Program-made: the position numbers and the translations under genes
The notes under the pieces: generated by a model
What the model saw: the letters and a program-made list of their open reading frames with translations, nothing else
Databases searched by the model: none
Told to the model about the DNA's origin: nothing
Source of the DNA: AE-B3B sp964543295
GTDB taxonomy: Bacteria; Aerophobota; Aerophobia; Aerophobales; AE-B3A
Reading direction: 5' to 3'
DNA: 64,000 nt
NCBI GenBank assembly: GCA_964543295.1
Contig: CAZIXA010000003.1
Coordinates: 1 to 64,000 of the forward strand
Shown: positions 35,143-44,778 of the stretch, piece after piece
Layout: each line of letters begins with the position of its first letter
How positions within the stretch are numbered: the stretch's first letter is position 1

Positions 35143-35761
35143 CTCTGGTAACCTCTTTAAATCTTCTCAATATATTTAATCCCACGTTCTGGGATTTTTC
35201 AGGGTGAAACTGGCAAGCAAAGATATTATCCTTCCAGATACTGGACGCAAATTCTGTTCCATGTTCAGTTGTAGTGGCAATGAGGCTCTCATCTTCTGGT
35301 ATTACATAGTAAGAATGGACAAAATATAAGTAAGAACCATCCGGAATCCCTTTTAGAACGGGCACACTTTTTTTTATTCTTATTTTATTCCACCCCATAT
35401 GGGGAATTTTTAATCCTGAAACTTTGGGGAAATGTACAACTTTCCCTCTCAGGATGTTAAGACCAGGAGTATGTCCGAATTCCTCGCTTTCAGTAAAAAG
35501 GACCTGCATCCCCAGGCATATTCCGAGAAAGGGACGTCCAGAGAAGATAAATCTTTTAATGGGTTCGGTGAGCCCATATTTTTCTAAATTTACCATACAA
35601 TCTCTGAAAGACCCTACTCCTGGCAAAACAAGCCCTCCAGCTCTCTGGATTAAGGAGGGAGTGCTCGTAATTATCACCTCACAGCCCACTTTCCTCAAAG
35701 CTCTCTCCACACTCCCGAGGTTACCCATACCATAATCAACCACCACTATTTCAGGATTCAT
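35111..35761 (-). CDS. hisH: Imidazole glycerol phosphate synthase, glutaminase subunit
   Basis: 216 residues, class I amidotransferase: DYGMGNLGSVERAL start, LPGVGSFRDCM, nucleophile in GICLGMQVLF, and QFHPEKSQNVGL with His/Glu. Partner of HisF. Sits in a run of glutamine-using enzymes downstream of a sigma-54 promoter. Confidence 0.96.
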   Translation of the reverse strand: MNPEIVVVDYGMGNLGSVERALRKVGCEVIITSTPSLIQRAGGLVLPGVGSFRDCMVNLEKYGLTEPIKRFIFSGRPFLGICLGMQVLFTESEEFGHTPGLNILRGKVVHFPKVSGLKIPHMGWNKIRIKKSVPVLKGIPDGSYLYFVHSYYVIPEDESLIATTTEHGTEFASSIWKDNIFACQFHPEKSQNVGLNILRRFKEVTRDAGQENNSLS

Positions 35762-35762
35762 A

Positions 35763-35890
35763 AAGCTTACACGCCCCCTGGATCAAAGTATCTTCTCTCA
35801 TCAAGCAGGCTGTAATTAAGCGGGAATATTTTAGAGTAGGCATTAATGGGCTGCCCGTTATGCACTATAGCAACAACATCATAGACCTTT
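35763..35890 (-). pseudogene. Nitrilase-domain remnant (NadE/amidase-like)
   Basis: Between gltB3 and hisH a frame without a start reads VYDVVAIVHNGQPINAYSKI, then FPLNYSLLDERRYFDPG, ending at TAA. It aligns with the nitrilase segment of NadE at 41003 (IIHNGKLKGVYHKIELPNYG, VFDEKRYFQPG), but with many changes and with the Lys region altered. Probably the leftover of an old duplicate amidohydrolase or NadE gene. Confidence 0.5.
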
Positions 35891-35925
35891 TTTTCTCTTC
35901 ATGGATCAGACCGGCTCTTAAGAAG

Positions 35926-36681
35926 TCAGTATACATAAATCTTGCCGTAGGGGCGGTGGGTGTAAGGATAAAGTTTTGTGAATTGTATCTTTAGAATCTT
36001 TTCTAGATCTAACTCAAAATACGTGCAAAAATCCTTAAGGTGGATTTTTAGAATATTTATATCTTCATCTGATGGCTCAGCAGTTTTCACCTCTTTACCT
36101 AATTTTCTTGTATCCAACCCACCTCTTATAAAAATCTTTCCTCCATGCATGCCTGTTCCCACAAAATCACCCACTATACCTTGCGGGTGAGCTTTTTTCT
36201 CAATGTCATCATGCCTAATCCCTAATATAACAAGCAAGCCCCCGGCCATATATTCGCCTAAAAAATCACGAGAAGTTCCCCCTACTATTATTACCGGAAA
36301 AAGGTCTTTGTATGCCTTCATATGGATTCCTACCCGATAACCTACCTCTCCTTTAATATAAATTTTGCCTCCTCGCATAGAATGACCGACAATATCTCCT
36401 GCATCACCATAAACTATAATCTTGCCGGCATTCATAGTATTACCAATTCCATCTTGAGCATTGGAATTAACAATAATGGTAGGTCCATCCATAAAGGCGG
36501 CTAAATCATTTCCGGGTGTACCATTGATAATAATTTTAATATTGCTACCTCCCAATCCATCTCCAATATACCTCTGGCCATTAACGTTGTCTAAAATGAT
36601 CTCCTTGGCCCCATTATTGAGAGCTTCACGGATTTTCTCGTTTAGCTCTTTATAGTGTATTCCTTTCGCATTTACTCTCAT
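35926..36681 (-). CDS. Glutamate synthase GXGXG-domain subunit (GltB3-type)
   Basis: 251 residues, right-handed beta helix with repeated G-x-x-G-x-x-x-G turns (QRYIGDGLGGSNIKIIING, GGKIYIKGEVGYRVGIHMK, GGTSRDFLGEYMAGG). It is the structural C-terminal domain of bacterial GltB as a free subunit. Overlaps the flavoprotein gene by 4 nt and belongs with the FMN and amidotransferase subunits upstream. Confidence 0.9.
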   Translation of the reverse strand: MRVNAKGIHYKELNEKIREALNNGAKEIILDNVNGQRYIGDGLGGSNIKIIINGTPGNDLAAFMDGPTIIVNSNAQDGIGNTMNAGKIIVYGDAGDIVGHSMRGGKIYIKGEVGYRVGIHMKAYKDLFPVIIVGGTSRDFLGEYMAGGLLVILGIRHDDIEKKAHPQGIVGDFVGTGMHGGKIFIRGGLDTRKLGKEVKTAEPSDEDINILKIHLKDFCTYFELDLEKILKIQFTKLYPYTHRPYGKIYVY

Positions 36682-37955
36682 ACTTCAATCCCCGCTCCTG
36701 TAACCAGATGTTTCCTATACTCTTTAGGTAAACTGATCAAACCAAACTCTTCTTTTAAAAGATATTCTTTAAAGCTCGTGGTGTCAAGTTGGTCTTTAAT
36801 GAGGCCGGTATAAATTCCTGCTCGTTCTATATCACCGACAAAGATGGCACCCACTATCTTATTGTTTTTCAAGACAATTTTTTTATATATAGATTTATCT
36901 TCATCAAAATGCTCTAAGATTTGATAATCTTGGGCTTCGGGACAGGTTTCCCCCACGGAAATTGTGGGAATTTTACATAACTCCACAGAATTCATGGCAA
37001 AGCTTCCCGGATATTCTTTTTTCACTCCCGCCATATTATAGCCGGCAATTTTTCCTTGTTTTACGGCTATCGGCCAAATAGCAATAGGTCGATTTATGTC
37101 CAAAAGCAAGTCTTTTGCCTCGCAGCAATCACCCGCGGCATAGATATCTTTAATATTTGTCTGCATAAAATTATCAACTAAAATTCCCTTATTTGTCTTA
37201 ATAGCTGTATTTTTCACCAACTTTATATTTGGCCTAACGCCGACGGCAACAATGACTAAACTAGCGGGAATTATCTTCTTATCCTTTAAAATGACTTCGT
37301 TTATTTTCTTATTTTTGCTTTTTATCTCCACTATTGTATTATTAGTGAGTAGTCTGCAACCTATTTTTTCTAGAGCTCTCTCGATTAAACCTGAGGCCTT
37401 TTGATCAAAGGTGGCAGATAGAATTCTATCCGCTAGCTCCACAATGGTTACTTTAATCTTTAGTTCGATTAAAGCCTCAGTTGCCTTTAAACCGATTAGT
37501 CCTCCTCCCATAACAATAGCTTCTTTAACCTTATCGGCCTCGATATACGTCTCTATTTTCTGGGCATCGGACAACTTAGTAAAAGTAAATACTCCATCTA
37601 AATCCGAACCTTTAACCCTGGGAATAATAGGTCTGCCCCCTGTAGCTATGAGTAACTTATCGAACCATATCTTTTGCCCATCAGATAAAATAACCCATTT
37701 CTTCTTCGGATTTAATTTTGCTGCCTTCTTATTTAAGAAGAGCTCTACCTTATTATCTCTATAAAAGTCTTCTCCGCGATAAGCCATTCTATCAAGGTCT
37801 ACCTTTTTCCCTAATAGATAAGATATTAAAGGTCGAGAATAATTGGAATGTGGTTCATCGGAAAATATTGTTATCCTCTTCTTCTTATCACATTCTCGAA
37901 TAGCCTTGATGGCAGCGATACTGCTGGCAGAATTACCAATAATTACATAATTCAT
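36678..37955 (-). CDS. FAD/NAD-dependent oxidoreductase of the glutamate synthase unit
   Basis: 425 residues. FAD-binding IIGNSASSIAAIKAIRECD (residue 4), NAD-binding VMGGGLIGLKATEAL (about 148), and IYAAGDCCEAKD for the second FAD motif: the NADH oxidase/nitrite reductase NirB-type fold. Placed between the ferredoxin and GltB3 genes with 4-nt overlaps on both sides, it probably delivers electrons from NAD(P)H to the ferredoxin and FMN subunits. Confidence 0.88.
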   Translation of the reverse strand: MNYVIIGNSASSIAAIKAIRECDKKKRITIFSDEPHSNYSRPLISYLLGKKVDLDRMAYRGEDFYRDNKVELFLNKKAAKLNPKKKWVILSDGQKIWFDKLLIATGGRPIIPRVKGSDLDGVFTFTKLSDAQKIETYIEADKVKEAIVMGGGLIGLKATEALIELKIKVTIVELADRILSATFDQKASGLIERALEKIGCRLLTNNTIVEIKSKNKKINEVILKDKKIIPASLVIVAVGVRPNIKLVKNTAIKTNKGILVDNFMQTNIKDIYAAGDCCEAKDLLLDINRPIAIWPIAVKQGKIAGYNMAGVKKEYPGSFAMNSVELCKIPTISVGETCPEAQDYQILEHFDEDKSIYKKIVLKNNKIVGAIFVGDIERAGIYTGLIKDQLDTTSFKEYLLKEEFGLISLPKEYRKHLVTGAGIEV

Positions 37956-38395
37956 TCCTTGTCCTCATAAACGATGGCTTCATTGGGGCAATTCTTTACA
38001 CAAACAGGTATTTCCTCACCCATACACAAATCACACTTAGAAGCAACCTTTCTACCTTCCACATTTCTTGAGATCACCCCAAAGGGACAGACCATAATAC
38101 ACATCCAGCAGCCGACACATTTATCTTCATCACACAACACTGCACCTGTTTTCTTATCTCGGTGCATTGCGCCAGTTATACATGCCTCTAAACAAGGGGC
38201 ATCTTCACAATGTCGGCATTGAAGGGCAAATGATTGGTATCCCTTTTCCTCTACTATAACTCTGGGAAGTGGCTTGGGCTCCTTTCCTTTATAGACTTTA
38301 ATGATGTCCTTTGACTTTGAATGTTGCACTAGGCAATGGATTTCGCAAAGCCTGCATCCTATACAATACTCTTCTCTAATTATTATCCTCTTCAT
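37952..38395 (-). CDS. Polyferredoxin-like 4Fe-4S electron carrier (HycB type)
   Basis: 147 residues with up to four clusters: CIGCRLCEIHC, CRHCEDAPCLEAC, CVGCWMCIMVCPFG and CDLCMG-x-CVKNCP. Same layout as HycB/AorB-type subunits. Between the FAD protein and the FMN subunit, so a likely electron link in this glutamate synthase. Confidence 0.9.
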   Translation of the reverse strand: MKRIIIREEYCIGCRLCEIHCLVQHSKSKDIIKVYKGKEPKPLPRVIVEEKGYQSFALQCRHCEDAPCLEACITGAMHRDKKTGAVLCDEDKCVGCWMCIMVCPFGVISRNVEGRKVASKCDLCMGEEIPVCVKNCPNEAIVYEDKE

Positions 38396-38408
38396 TACCT
38401 ATCCCTTT

Positions 38409-39929
38409 CTACCAAGCTTCTCCCGCTGGTTTTATCCCCAAAAGTTTTAAATCCGTATCGGAAAGCCCTACGCCTCTTAGCTCTTCCCTATTTCCCCTCA
38501 AACTCTCAATTGCATTTATACCCACACCTCCGAGCATCTCTTTTATCTCTAAACTCCATGCCCTGAGTAGGTTTACCAGTCTTTTTGTCCCAATATCTGG
38601 ATTTAGTCTTTTAGTTAGATATGGATCTTGAGTGGCTATACCCCAATTACATTTTCCGGTATAGCACTTTTGGCAAAGATTACATCCCATGGCCACTAAA
38701 GCTGCAGTTGCGATATAGACTGCATCTGCACCTAAAGCAATTGCCTTGATGATATCTGAACTATTTCTGAATCCTCCACCGGCAATTAAAGAAGCTTGAT
38801 TTCTAATTCCTTCTTGACGTAGGCGGCTATCAACGGCGGCAATGGCCAACTCAATGGGAATTCCGACATTATCTCGAATTACGGTGGGGGCAGCTCCGGT
38901 TCCACCGCGTAAGCCATCTATAGCTACAAAATCTGCACCTGCCCGCACTATCCCAGAAGCAATAGGAGCAACATTATGCACAGCAGCAATCTTTACCCCC
39001 ACGGGCTTTTTATATCGAATAGCTTCCTTCAAGGCATAGATGAGCTGCCTTAGATCTTCTATAGAATAAATGTCATGGTGAGGTGCAGGAGATAAAGCAT
39101 CGGTGCCTTCAGGTATCATCCGGGTTGAGCTAATTTCACCAGACACCTTTTCTCCGGGAAGGTGTCCACCAATACCCGGCTTTGCACCTTGACCAATTTT
39201 TATTTCAACAGCTGCACTCTTCTCTAAATATTCCTTATGTACTCCAAATCTACCTGAGGCCACTTGGACAATAGTATTGGGAGCATATTTGTAAAGTTCC
39301 TCATGCAGCCCCCCTTCTCCAGTATTATACAGAGTGCCAAATTCAGTTGCTGCCCTGGCTAAGGACTTGCAGGCGTTAAGGCTTATTGAACCATAACTCA
39401 TGGCGCTAAATAGAATTGGTGTTTCTAATTTGAGCTGGGGGCTTAATTTAGTCTTGAGTCTTGACACACTTGATGAATAATCTATTTCTAATTTATCTGG
39501 CTTCCTTCCTATAAAGGTACGTAACTCCATCGGTTCTCGCAATGGGTCTATCGATGGGTTTGTAACTTGCGAAGCATTAAGCACAATATGATCCCAATAT
39601 ATGGGATAGGGTTTATCACAGCCCATCCCGGTTAAAAGCACCCCACCTGTTTCAGCCTGCTTGGTGATATTTTTAATGATCTGAGTAGTCCAGTTAGCAT
39701 TGAGCTTAAACTTGGAAGAATTGCGTCTTATTGTAATCGCATGAGTTGGACAGAGTGTCTCACAAAAATGGCATCCTACACAGTTGGTGTGGTTAGAGGA
39801 GACTGTATCAGTTTCAGGATCGTAAGTATGAGTGTCATTAGAACACATCCTTACGCATACCTGACAGGCAATACACTTATCATCATCTCTTTCTACCACA
39901 AATTCTGTGGGGATAGGCCTTTTTGCCAT
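38409..39929 (-). CDS. Glutamate synthase FMN subunit with N-terminal ferredoxin (GltB2-type)
   Basis: 506 residues. Two 4Fe-4S motifs at the start (CIACQVCVRMC, CVGCHFCETLCPTHA) and then the FMN barrel: FSAMSYGSISLNACKSLARA, GQGAKPGIGGHLPG, DGLRGGTGAAPTV, and CQKCYTGKCNWGIATQDP for the 3Fe-4S cluster. Reduces 2-oxoglutarate plus ammonia to glutamate. This is the split archaeal-type arrangement. 1-nt spacing after GltB1. Confidence 0.93.
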   Translation of the reverse strand: MAKRPIPTEFVVERDDDKCIACQVCVRMCSNDTHTYDPETDTVSSNHTNCVGCHFCETLCPTHAITIRRNSSKFKLNANWTTQIIKNITKQAETGGVLLTGMGCDKPYPIYWDHIVLNASQVTNPSIDPLREPMELRTFIGRKPDKLEIDYSSSVSRLKTKLSPQLKLETPILFSAMSYGSISLNACKSLARAATEFGTLYNTGEGGLHEELYKYAPNTIVQVASGRFGVHKEYLEKSAAVEIKIGQGAKPGIGGHLPGEKVSGEISSTRMIPEGTDALSPAPHHDIYSIEDLRQLIYALKEAIRYKKPVGVKIAAVHNVAPIASGIVRAGADFVAIDGLRGGTGAAPTVIRDNVGIPIELAIAAVDSRLRQEGIRNQASLIAGGGFRNSSDIIKAIALGADAVYIATAALVAMGCNLCQKCYTGKCNWGIATQDPYLTKRLNPDIGTKRLVNLLRAWSLEIKEMLGGVGINAIESLRGNREELRGVGLSDTDLKLLGIKPAGEAW

Positions 39930-39930
39930 A

Positions 39931-41001
39931 TTATTCTTTTAACCTTCCTATAGTCGGTTCTCCTGCCTTAGGCATCCATACCTTATCTGGATTGGGACAA
40001 ACCTCTCTGATGGCTGACTCCTCAGAGGCTATATATAGAAAATTAGCTTTGGTTGCTGCTACTAATGGCCTTAGTTTGATTCTATCGTTCAATCCAACCA
40101 TAGTATTCTTATTGGCTACTATTACAGCAAACGGTCCATTAACTAGAGCAGAGCCATAAGTCAAGCGAAGTGCTTGGAGAAGTTCCCTTCTGTGGGTGTC
40201 CTCTCTTTCTATCTCATCCCAAAGCGGAGCAGCTAAGATATCGCCAATCACTTCAAACGTAAGCTTATGTTTCCTGGCCAACAGGTCGAATAGATAGGCC
40301 ATGACTTCTGTGTCTGTGAACAATGTACAATGATAGCCAAAATTCTCTAAGTATCTTTTATTTATTCCATAACTAGATATTTCCCCATTATGAATTACCG
40401 ACCAATCCAGAAGGCCAAAAGGATGGGCTCCTCCCCACCAGCCAGCCGTATTGGTGGGAAACCTTCCATGGGCAGTCCAGAGATAACCTTCGTACTCTTC
40501 CAATCTGAAAAATCTTCCCATATCTTCAGCAAATCCTACACCTTTAAAGATACCCATATTTTTTCCGCTGGAAGCAACAAATGCATCTTTAATCTGAGAA
40601 TTGATAAACATTATACATTTAACCACAAAATCCTCTTCGTTGAGATCCCCTTTCTCTCTTTTGGGAATAAGAAAGTATCGCCAAAGGCAGGGTGAATATT
40701 TTATTTTACTGATCTGGCGGGTAGGTATTAGCTCATCTTTCTCTATTACAAAATTTTCTTTAAGATAATCCTCGGTAGCCTTTTTGGCCTCATCTGTTTC
40801 GTACATTAAATGAAAGGCATAGTAGTCAGAAAAATCAGGATAAATTCCGTAAGCAGCAAATCCTCCACCTAAACCATTGGTACGTTCCCTCATACAGGCA
40901 ATAGAGGTCATTATAGCTTCTCCATTAAACTTCTCACCGTGCTCACTCATTATACCAACTAAGCCACATCCACCTATATCTTTTTCATAATAGTAATTCA
41001 T
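39931..41001 (-). CDS. Glutamate synthase amidotransferase subunit (GltB1-type)
   Basis: About 356 residues. Class II amidotransferase: CGLVGIM near the N-terminus with the nucleophilic Cys about 11 residues from the start, hence probably cleaved after it; TAHGRFPTNTAGWWGGAHPF; VIHNGEISSYGINKRYLE. Releases ammonia from glutamine. ATG at 41001 (1 nt after the nadE stop) fits better than one at 41052, which would overlap nadE by 50 nt. Confidence 0.9.
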   Translation of the reverse strand: MNYYYEKDIGGCGLVGIMSEHGEKFNGEAIMTSIACMRERTNGLGGGFAAYGIYPDFSDYYAFHLMYETDEAKKATEDYLKENFVIEKDELIPTRQISKIKYSPCLWRYFLIPKREKGDLNEEDFVVKCIMFINSQIKDAFVASSGKNMGIFKGVGFAEDMGRFFRLEEYEGYLWTAHGRFPTNTAGWWGGAHPFGLLDWSVIHNGEISSYGINKRYLENFGYHCTLFTDTEVMAYLFDLLARKHKLTFEVIGDILAAPLWDEIEREDTHRRELLQALRLTYGSALVNGPFAVIVANKNTMVGLNDRIKLRPLVAATKANFLYIASEESAIREVCPNPDKVWMPKAGEPTIGRLKE

Positions 41002-41002
41002 C

Positions 41003-42706
41003 TTAAAACTCTCTATATCTGTTAGTAATGGGAAGCCTTCTATCTTTACCAAACGCCTTCGGTGTAATCCTAATCCCAGGAGGTGCTTGCCGACGTTTGT
41101 ACTCGTTCCTATCCACCTTCTGAATCATATTTTTAATGATTTCAGGATTGAATTTAGTGGATAATACAATTTTTACGAAACTGCTATCCTCTTCTACATA
41201 TTCTTTCAAAATCGCATCTAAAACTGAATAAGGAGGAAGAGAGTCGCGGTCCTTCTGATCTACTTTCAATTCTGCCGACGGTTCTCTGGTGAAGATGCTC
41301 TCTGGGATTAAACACCTGTTTTCTTTTTCGTTCCTGAACTTTGCGAGTTCATAGACAAGCGTTTTAGGCACATCCTTTATTACTCCAAAACCTCCAGCCA
41401 TATCGCCGTATAAGGTGCAATATCCGACAGAGGTCTCACTCTTATTTCCCGTTGTAAGCACAAGCCAGCCAAATTTATTAGATAAAGCCATAAGGATATT
41501 TCCTCTTATTCTTGCTTGAAGGTTCTCTTCAGTCACATCACGGTGTAAACCCAAGAACTCTTTCTCAAGTACCACTAAATACATCTTAAAGATACTGTCT
41601 ATCGGAACTGTAATGAGTCTAATTCCCAGGTTATCGGCTAAAACTTTGGCATCGGATTGAGTCCCTTGCGATGAATATCGAGATGGCATTGAGATTCCGA
41701 TAACATTTTCTTTTCCAATGGCATCACAGGCAACTGCCGCGGTCAAAGAAGAATCTATCCCACCGCTTAAGCCGATGAGGGCTTTTTCAAAGTCGTTCTT
41801 TCTCATATAGTCACGAGTCCCTAAAACTAAGGCATTATAGGTTTCATTTATTCTACCTAATTTCTTATTTTCTCTCTTCGGTAAATCCGGCTTTTTAGTA
41901 TCTTTTAATTCATCTAATTTTATACAATTTTTATATCTCGCCTTAGTCTTTAATTTACTCATAGCCCTTATTGATAAGTCAGCCACAACCAAATCCTCTT
42001 CAAACTGTTTACCAGTTGCTTTCTCTTCTCCTCCTGGATCAAGTATGAAGCTACCACCGTCAAAGACAAGTTCATCTTGACCGCCGACTAAGTTATTGTA
42101 ACAGATATAAGCTTTTGTCTCTTTTGCGCGCTCTATTAACATCTTCTTTCTTAAATCTCCTTTTCCTGCATGATATGGAGAAGCAGACACATTTATAATG
42201 AGTCGGGCACCCTGATCTGCTTGAAATTTTGCTACTCCTCCTCTTTTCCAGATATCTTCACAGATATTAACTCCGAATACAATCCTGCCTAACGTGAATA
42301 TAGAGGGATTGGCTCCTGGTTGGAAATATCTCTTCTCATCAAAGACACCATAATTGGGAAGCTCTATCTTGTGATAGACCCCTTTTAATTTTCCATTATG
42401 AATTATGGCAGCAGCATTGTGTAAGTTGCCCTTGTTGTTCATATCAACAAATCCTACAACTGCTATAATACCAAAAATCTTTTCTACAAGCGAATCTAAG
42501 GCCTTCAGATTATCTCTTACAAAATGTAACTTCAATAATAGGTCCTCTGGCGGATAGCCACATATTGTAAGCTCGGGGAATGTTATTACGTCGGCTTTAA
42601 GCTCTTGAGCCTGTATGATGAAACTTGTAATTTTCTCTGTATTTCCTCTTAAGTCTCCTACAGTGGGATTGATCTGCGCCAGGGCTATTCTTAATATTTT
42701 TTCCAT
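41003..42706 (-). CDS. nadE: Glutamine-dependent NAD+ synthetase
   Basis: 567 residues. Nitrilase-type glutaminase domain with Glu45 (TFPELT), Lys113 (YHKIELPNYG) and Cys149 (GVNICEDIW), then the synthetase domain with the PP-loop LSGGIDSSLTA at 313-322. Converts NaAD to NAD+ using glutamine. Overlaps the Fis-type gene by 16 nt and the next gene follows at once, so it is part of the nitrogen run. A second, ammonia-type NadE is at 59473. Confidence 0.95.
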   Translation of the reverse strand: MEKILRIALAQINPTVGDLRGNTEKITSFIIQAQELKADVITFPELTICGYPPEDLLLKLHFVRDNLKALDSLVEKIFGIIAVVGFVDMNNKGNLHNAAAIIHNGKLKGVYHKIELPNYGVFDEKRYFQPGANPSIFTLGRIVFGVNICEDIWKRGGVAKFQADQGARLIINVSASPYHAGKGDLRKKMLIERAKETKAYICYNNLVGGQDELVFDGGSFILDPGGEEKATGKQFEEDLVVADLSIRAMSKLKTKARYKNCIKLDELKDTKKPDLPKRENKKLGRINETYNALVLGTRDYMRKNDFEKALIGLSGGIDSSLTAAVACDAIGKENVIGISMPSRYSSQGTQSDAKVLADNLGIRLITVPIDSIFKMYLVVLEKEFLGLHRDVTEENLQARIRGNILMALSNKFGWLVLTTGNKSETSVGYCTLYGDMAGGFGVIKDVPKTLVYELAKFRNEKENRCLIPESIFTREPSAELKVDQKDRDSLPPYSVLDAILKEYVEEDSSFVKIVLSTKFNPEIIKNMIQKVDRNEYKRRQAPPGIRITPKAFGKDRRLPITNRYREF

Positions 42707-43080
42707 TTTGTAATCTCAATTCCCAATTTCCTAATCTTAGCGCGCAGGGTATTTCGATTTATTCCTAAAATCTCGGCTGCCTTAAGTTGATTACCCCCAG
42801 TTCTATTTAAGACACTCTCAATCAGAGGCCTTTCTACTGCCGCTAATATAAATTTATAAAGCTCCTTTTCGTTGTGGCTGATGAAGAAATCCTCAAGTTC
42901 TTTAACTGCCTGCTCAAAAGAAAGTTTCTTATCTTCTCTTTGGTCTTTTTCTTCCACTTCTATTATATCTGTTTGGCGTTGCCCCTCTGTTCTTCTTATG
43001 CAGTAACCAGCATCCTTAAGAGAACGAATAATCATTTGATATATCTTTCTCTCTTTATCGACTAGAAAAATCTTAATCAT
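42691..43080 (-). CDS. Fis-type DNA-binding protein with degenerate receiver-like start
   Basis: About 129 residues from the ATG at 43080 (a start at 43128 is also open). The N-terminus MIKIFLVDKERKIYQMIIRS looks like the first strand and helix of a response-regulator receiver but is cut short; the C-terminus TGGNQLKAAEILGINRNTLR is a Fis-type HTH like that of NtrC at 46915. No AAA domain. It sits between glnA and nadE and may adjust NtrC-type binding sites. Function inferred only. Confidence 0.7.
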   Translation of the reverse strand: MIKIFLVDKERKIYQMIIRSLKDAGYCIRRTEGQRQTDIIEVEEKDQREDKKLSFEQAVKELEDFFISHNEKELYKFILAAVERPLIESVLNRTGGNQLKAAEILGINRNTLRAKIRKLGIEITKWKKY

Positions 43081-43149
43081 CGTTTGCCTAATTTTTAAGC
43101 ACGGTGTGGCAAAAAAAATCAAATCCATAGCTCAAAAATTGGTGCAGGA

Positions 43150-44481
43150 CTAAAGAATGGGAAGTAAATTATCTAATTCATATTTTGTAAGTTGAATTCG
43201 ATAGTCTTCCCAGGCCTTTTTCTTCAAAGTCACAAACCGACTGAATACATGTTCACCTAGGGCGCACCTTACAAGTTCACTTTTTTCCAGTACAGCAATT
43301 GCTTTTCCCAGACTATCAGGAAGAGATTCAACTCCCATTTTTTCTCTTTCTTGAGGAGTCAGGTTGTATAAATTTTTCTCTATGGGTCCGGGTAACTCAT
43401 AGCCTTTCTCAATACCTTCAAGACCTGCCTGAAGCATTACTGCAAAGGCTAGATATGGATTGCAAGCAGGGTCGGGAGGTCTAAATTCTGCTCTGGTTGC
43501 TTTTTCTTTTCCCGGATGATACTCTGGTACCCTAATCAAGGCAGATCTATTTCTGCGTGACCAGGCGATATAAACCGGGGCCTCATATCCAGGAACAAGC
43601 CTCTTATATGAGTTTACCCACTGGGCAAATATAGCACTCATCTCTTTTGCATGACTCAGTTGACCGGCAATAAATTTTTTCGCCACATCGCTCAGGTGGT
43701 AATTATCATCTTTAGAGAAGAAAGTATTTTTATCACCCTTAAACAACGACTGATGTGTGTGCATTCCACTGCCATTCTCACCGAAAAGAGGTTTGGGCAT
43801 AAAGGTAGCGTACACTCCGTGTTTCTGGGCTATCTCTTTAACAACAATTCGATAGGTAATGACATGATCTGCCATATCTAACGCATCTTGGTATCTCATA
43901 TCAATCTCATGCTGGCTTGGACCTACCTCATGGTGGCTGTACTCAACGGGAATTCCCATGGCCTCTAAGGCAAAAATTGTATCACGCCTTAAATCAGAAG
44001 CTACATCAAGAGTGGTTAAATCAAAATAACCACCCTTATCCAAAATTTCAGGCAACTGGTCATTCTTGAAATAAAAATATTCTAACTCCGGGCCAAGATA
44101 ATAGTGGTCAAAACCCATTTTTTTCATCCGCTCTAAGGCCCTTTTTAAGACATACCTTGGATCTCCCTCATAAGGCTGTCTCTCTGGGGTTAAGATCTCG
44201 CATATCATTCTGGCAACCGCCTTTTCCTTAGGTCGCCAAGGAAGAATCTGAAATGTATTGGGATCAGGAAGTGCAACCATATCACTTTCTTCAATTGATT
44301 GATACCCGGTAATTGATGAACCATCAAATCCCATACCATTCTCTAATGCATTTCCTAACTCCGCATCGGTAATAGCAAAACTCTTTACCTGACCTAAAAT
44401 ATCAGTAAACCATAACCTTATAAATTTAACATCTTTCTCCCTTACCAGTTTTAAGATTTCCTCTTTAGTCTTGTTGCCCAT
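43150..44481 (-). CDS. glnA: Glutamine synthetase type I (copy 2)
   Basis: 443 residues, complete. FTDILGQVKSFAITDAELGN, GFDGSSITGYQSIEESD, NGSGMHTHQSLFKGD, YKRLVPGYEAPVYIAWSRRN. GSI-alpha length. A clear paralogue of the copy at 28495 (same motifs, many substitutions). Starts after AAAGGAGGCAG. Second gene behind the sigma-54 promoter at 44779. Confidence 0.95.
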   Translation of the reverse strand: MGNKTKEEILKLVREKDVKFIRLWFTDILGQVKSFAITDAELGNALENGMGFDGSSITGYQSIEESDMVALPDPNTFQILPWRPKEKAVARMICEILTPERQPYEGDPRYVLKRALERMKKMGFDHYYLGPELEYFYFKNDQLPEILDKGGYFDLTTLDVASDLRRDTIFALEAMGIPVEYSHHEVGPSQHEIDMRYQDALDMADHVITYRIVVKEIAQKHGVYATFMPKPLFGENGSGMHTHQSLFKGDKNTFFSKDDNYHLSDVAKKFIAGQLSHAKEMSAIFAQWVNSYKRLVPGYEAPVYIAWSRRNRSALIRVPEYHPGKEKATRAEFRPPDPACNPYLAFAVMLQAGLEGIEKGYELPGPIEKNLYNLTPQEREKMGVESLPDSLGKAIAVLEKSELVRCALGEHVFSRFVTLKKKAWEDYRIQLTKYELDNLLPIL

Positions 44482-44561
44482 ATTTCTGCCTCCTTTTTTT
44501 AAACTTTGCCCTCACAAAACCCTCTTAAATAATCCAGATAATGCCGCAGGAGATAATATCC

Positions 44562-44753
44562 TTATCGCAGTTCTTGAGAGTTATGGTCAAGCTCCCATTC
44601 GACTTCAATCTCCTCCAAAACCTTCAATGCATCTTTAACCAAGCTATTAGCTACCCCTTTAAAAAGTTCTAAATTAGACTTTCTTTCGGCGGAGCCTTCT
44701 TTTTTATTGCACTCATTAATGACTCTCTTAAGCCAGGCTTTATCCTTATGCAT
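44562..44753 (-). CDS. Small hypothetical protein, first gene of the sigma-54 nitrogen operon
   Basis: 63 residues from the ATG at 44753, which follows GGGAGGCAGAAT; an earlier GTG at 44801 would place the start upstream of the promoter, so it is rejected. MHKDKAWLKRVINECNKKEG, then helical and acidic (LVKDALKVLEEIEVEWELD). No family recognised. It lies between a sigma-54 promoter and glnA, where small PII-like or glutamine-synthetase-modulating proteins occur in other lineages; that role is only a suggestion. Confidence 0.6.
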   Translation of the reverse strand: MHKDKAWLKRVINECNKKEGSAERKSNLELFKGVANSLVKDALKVLEEIEVEWELDHNSQELR

Positions 44754-44778
44754 ATTCTGCCTCCCACTTTTCTCTGTC

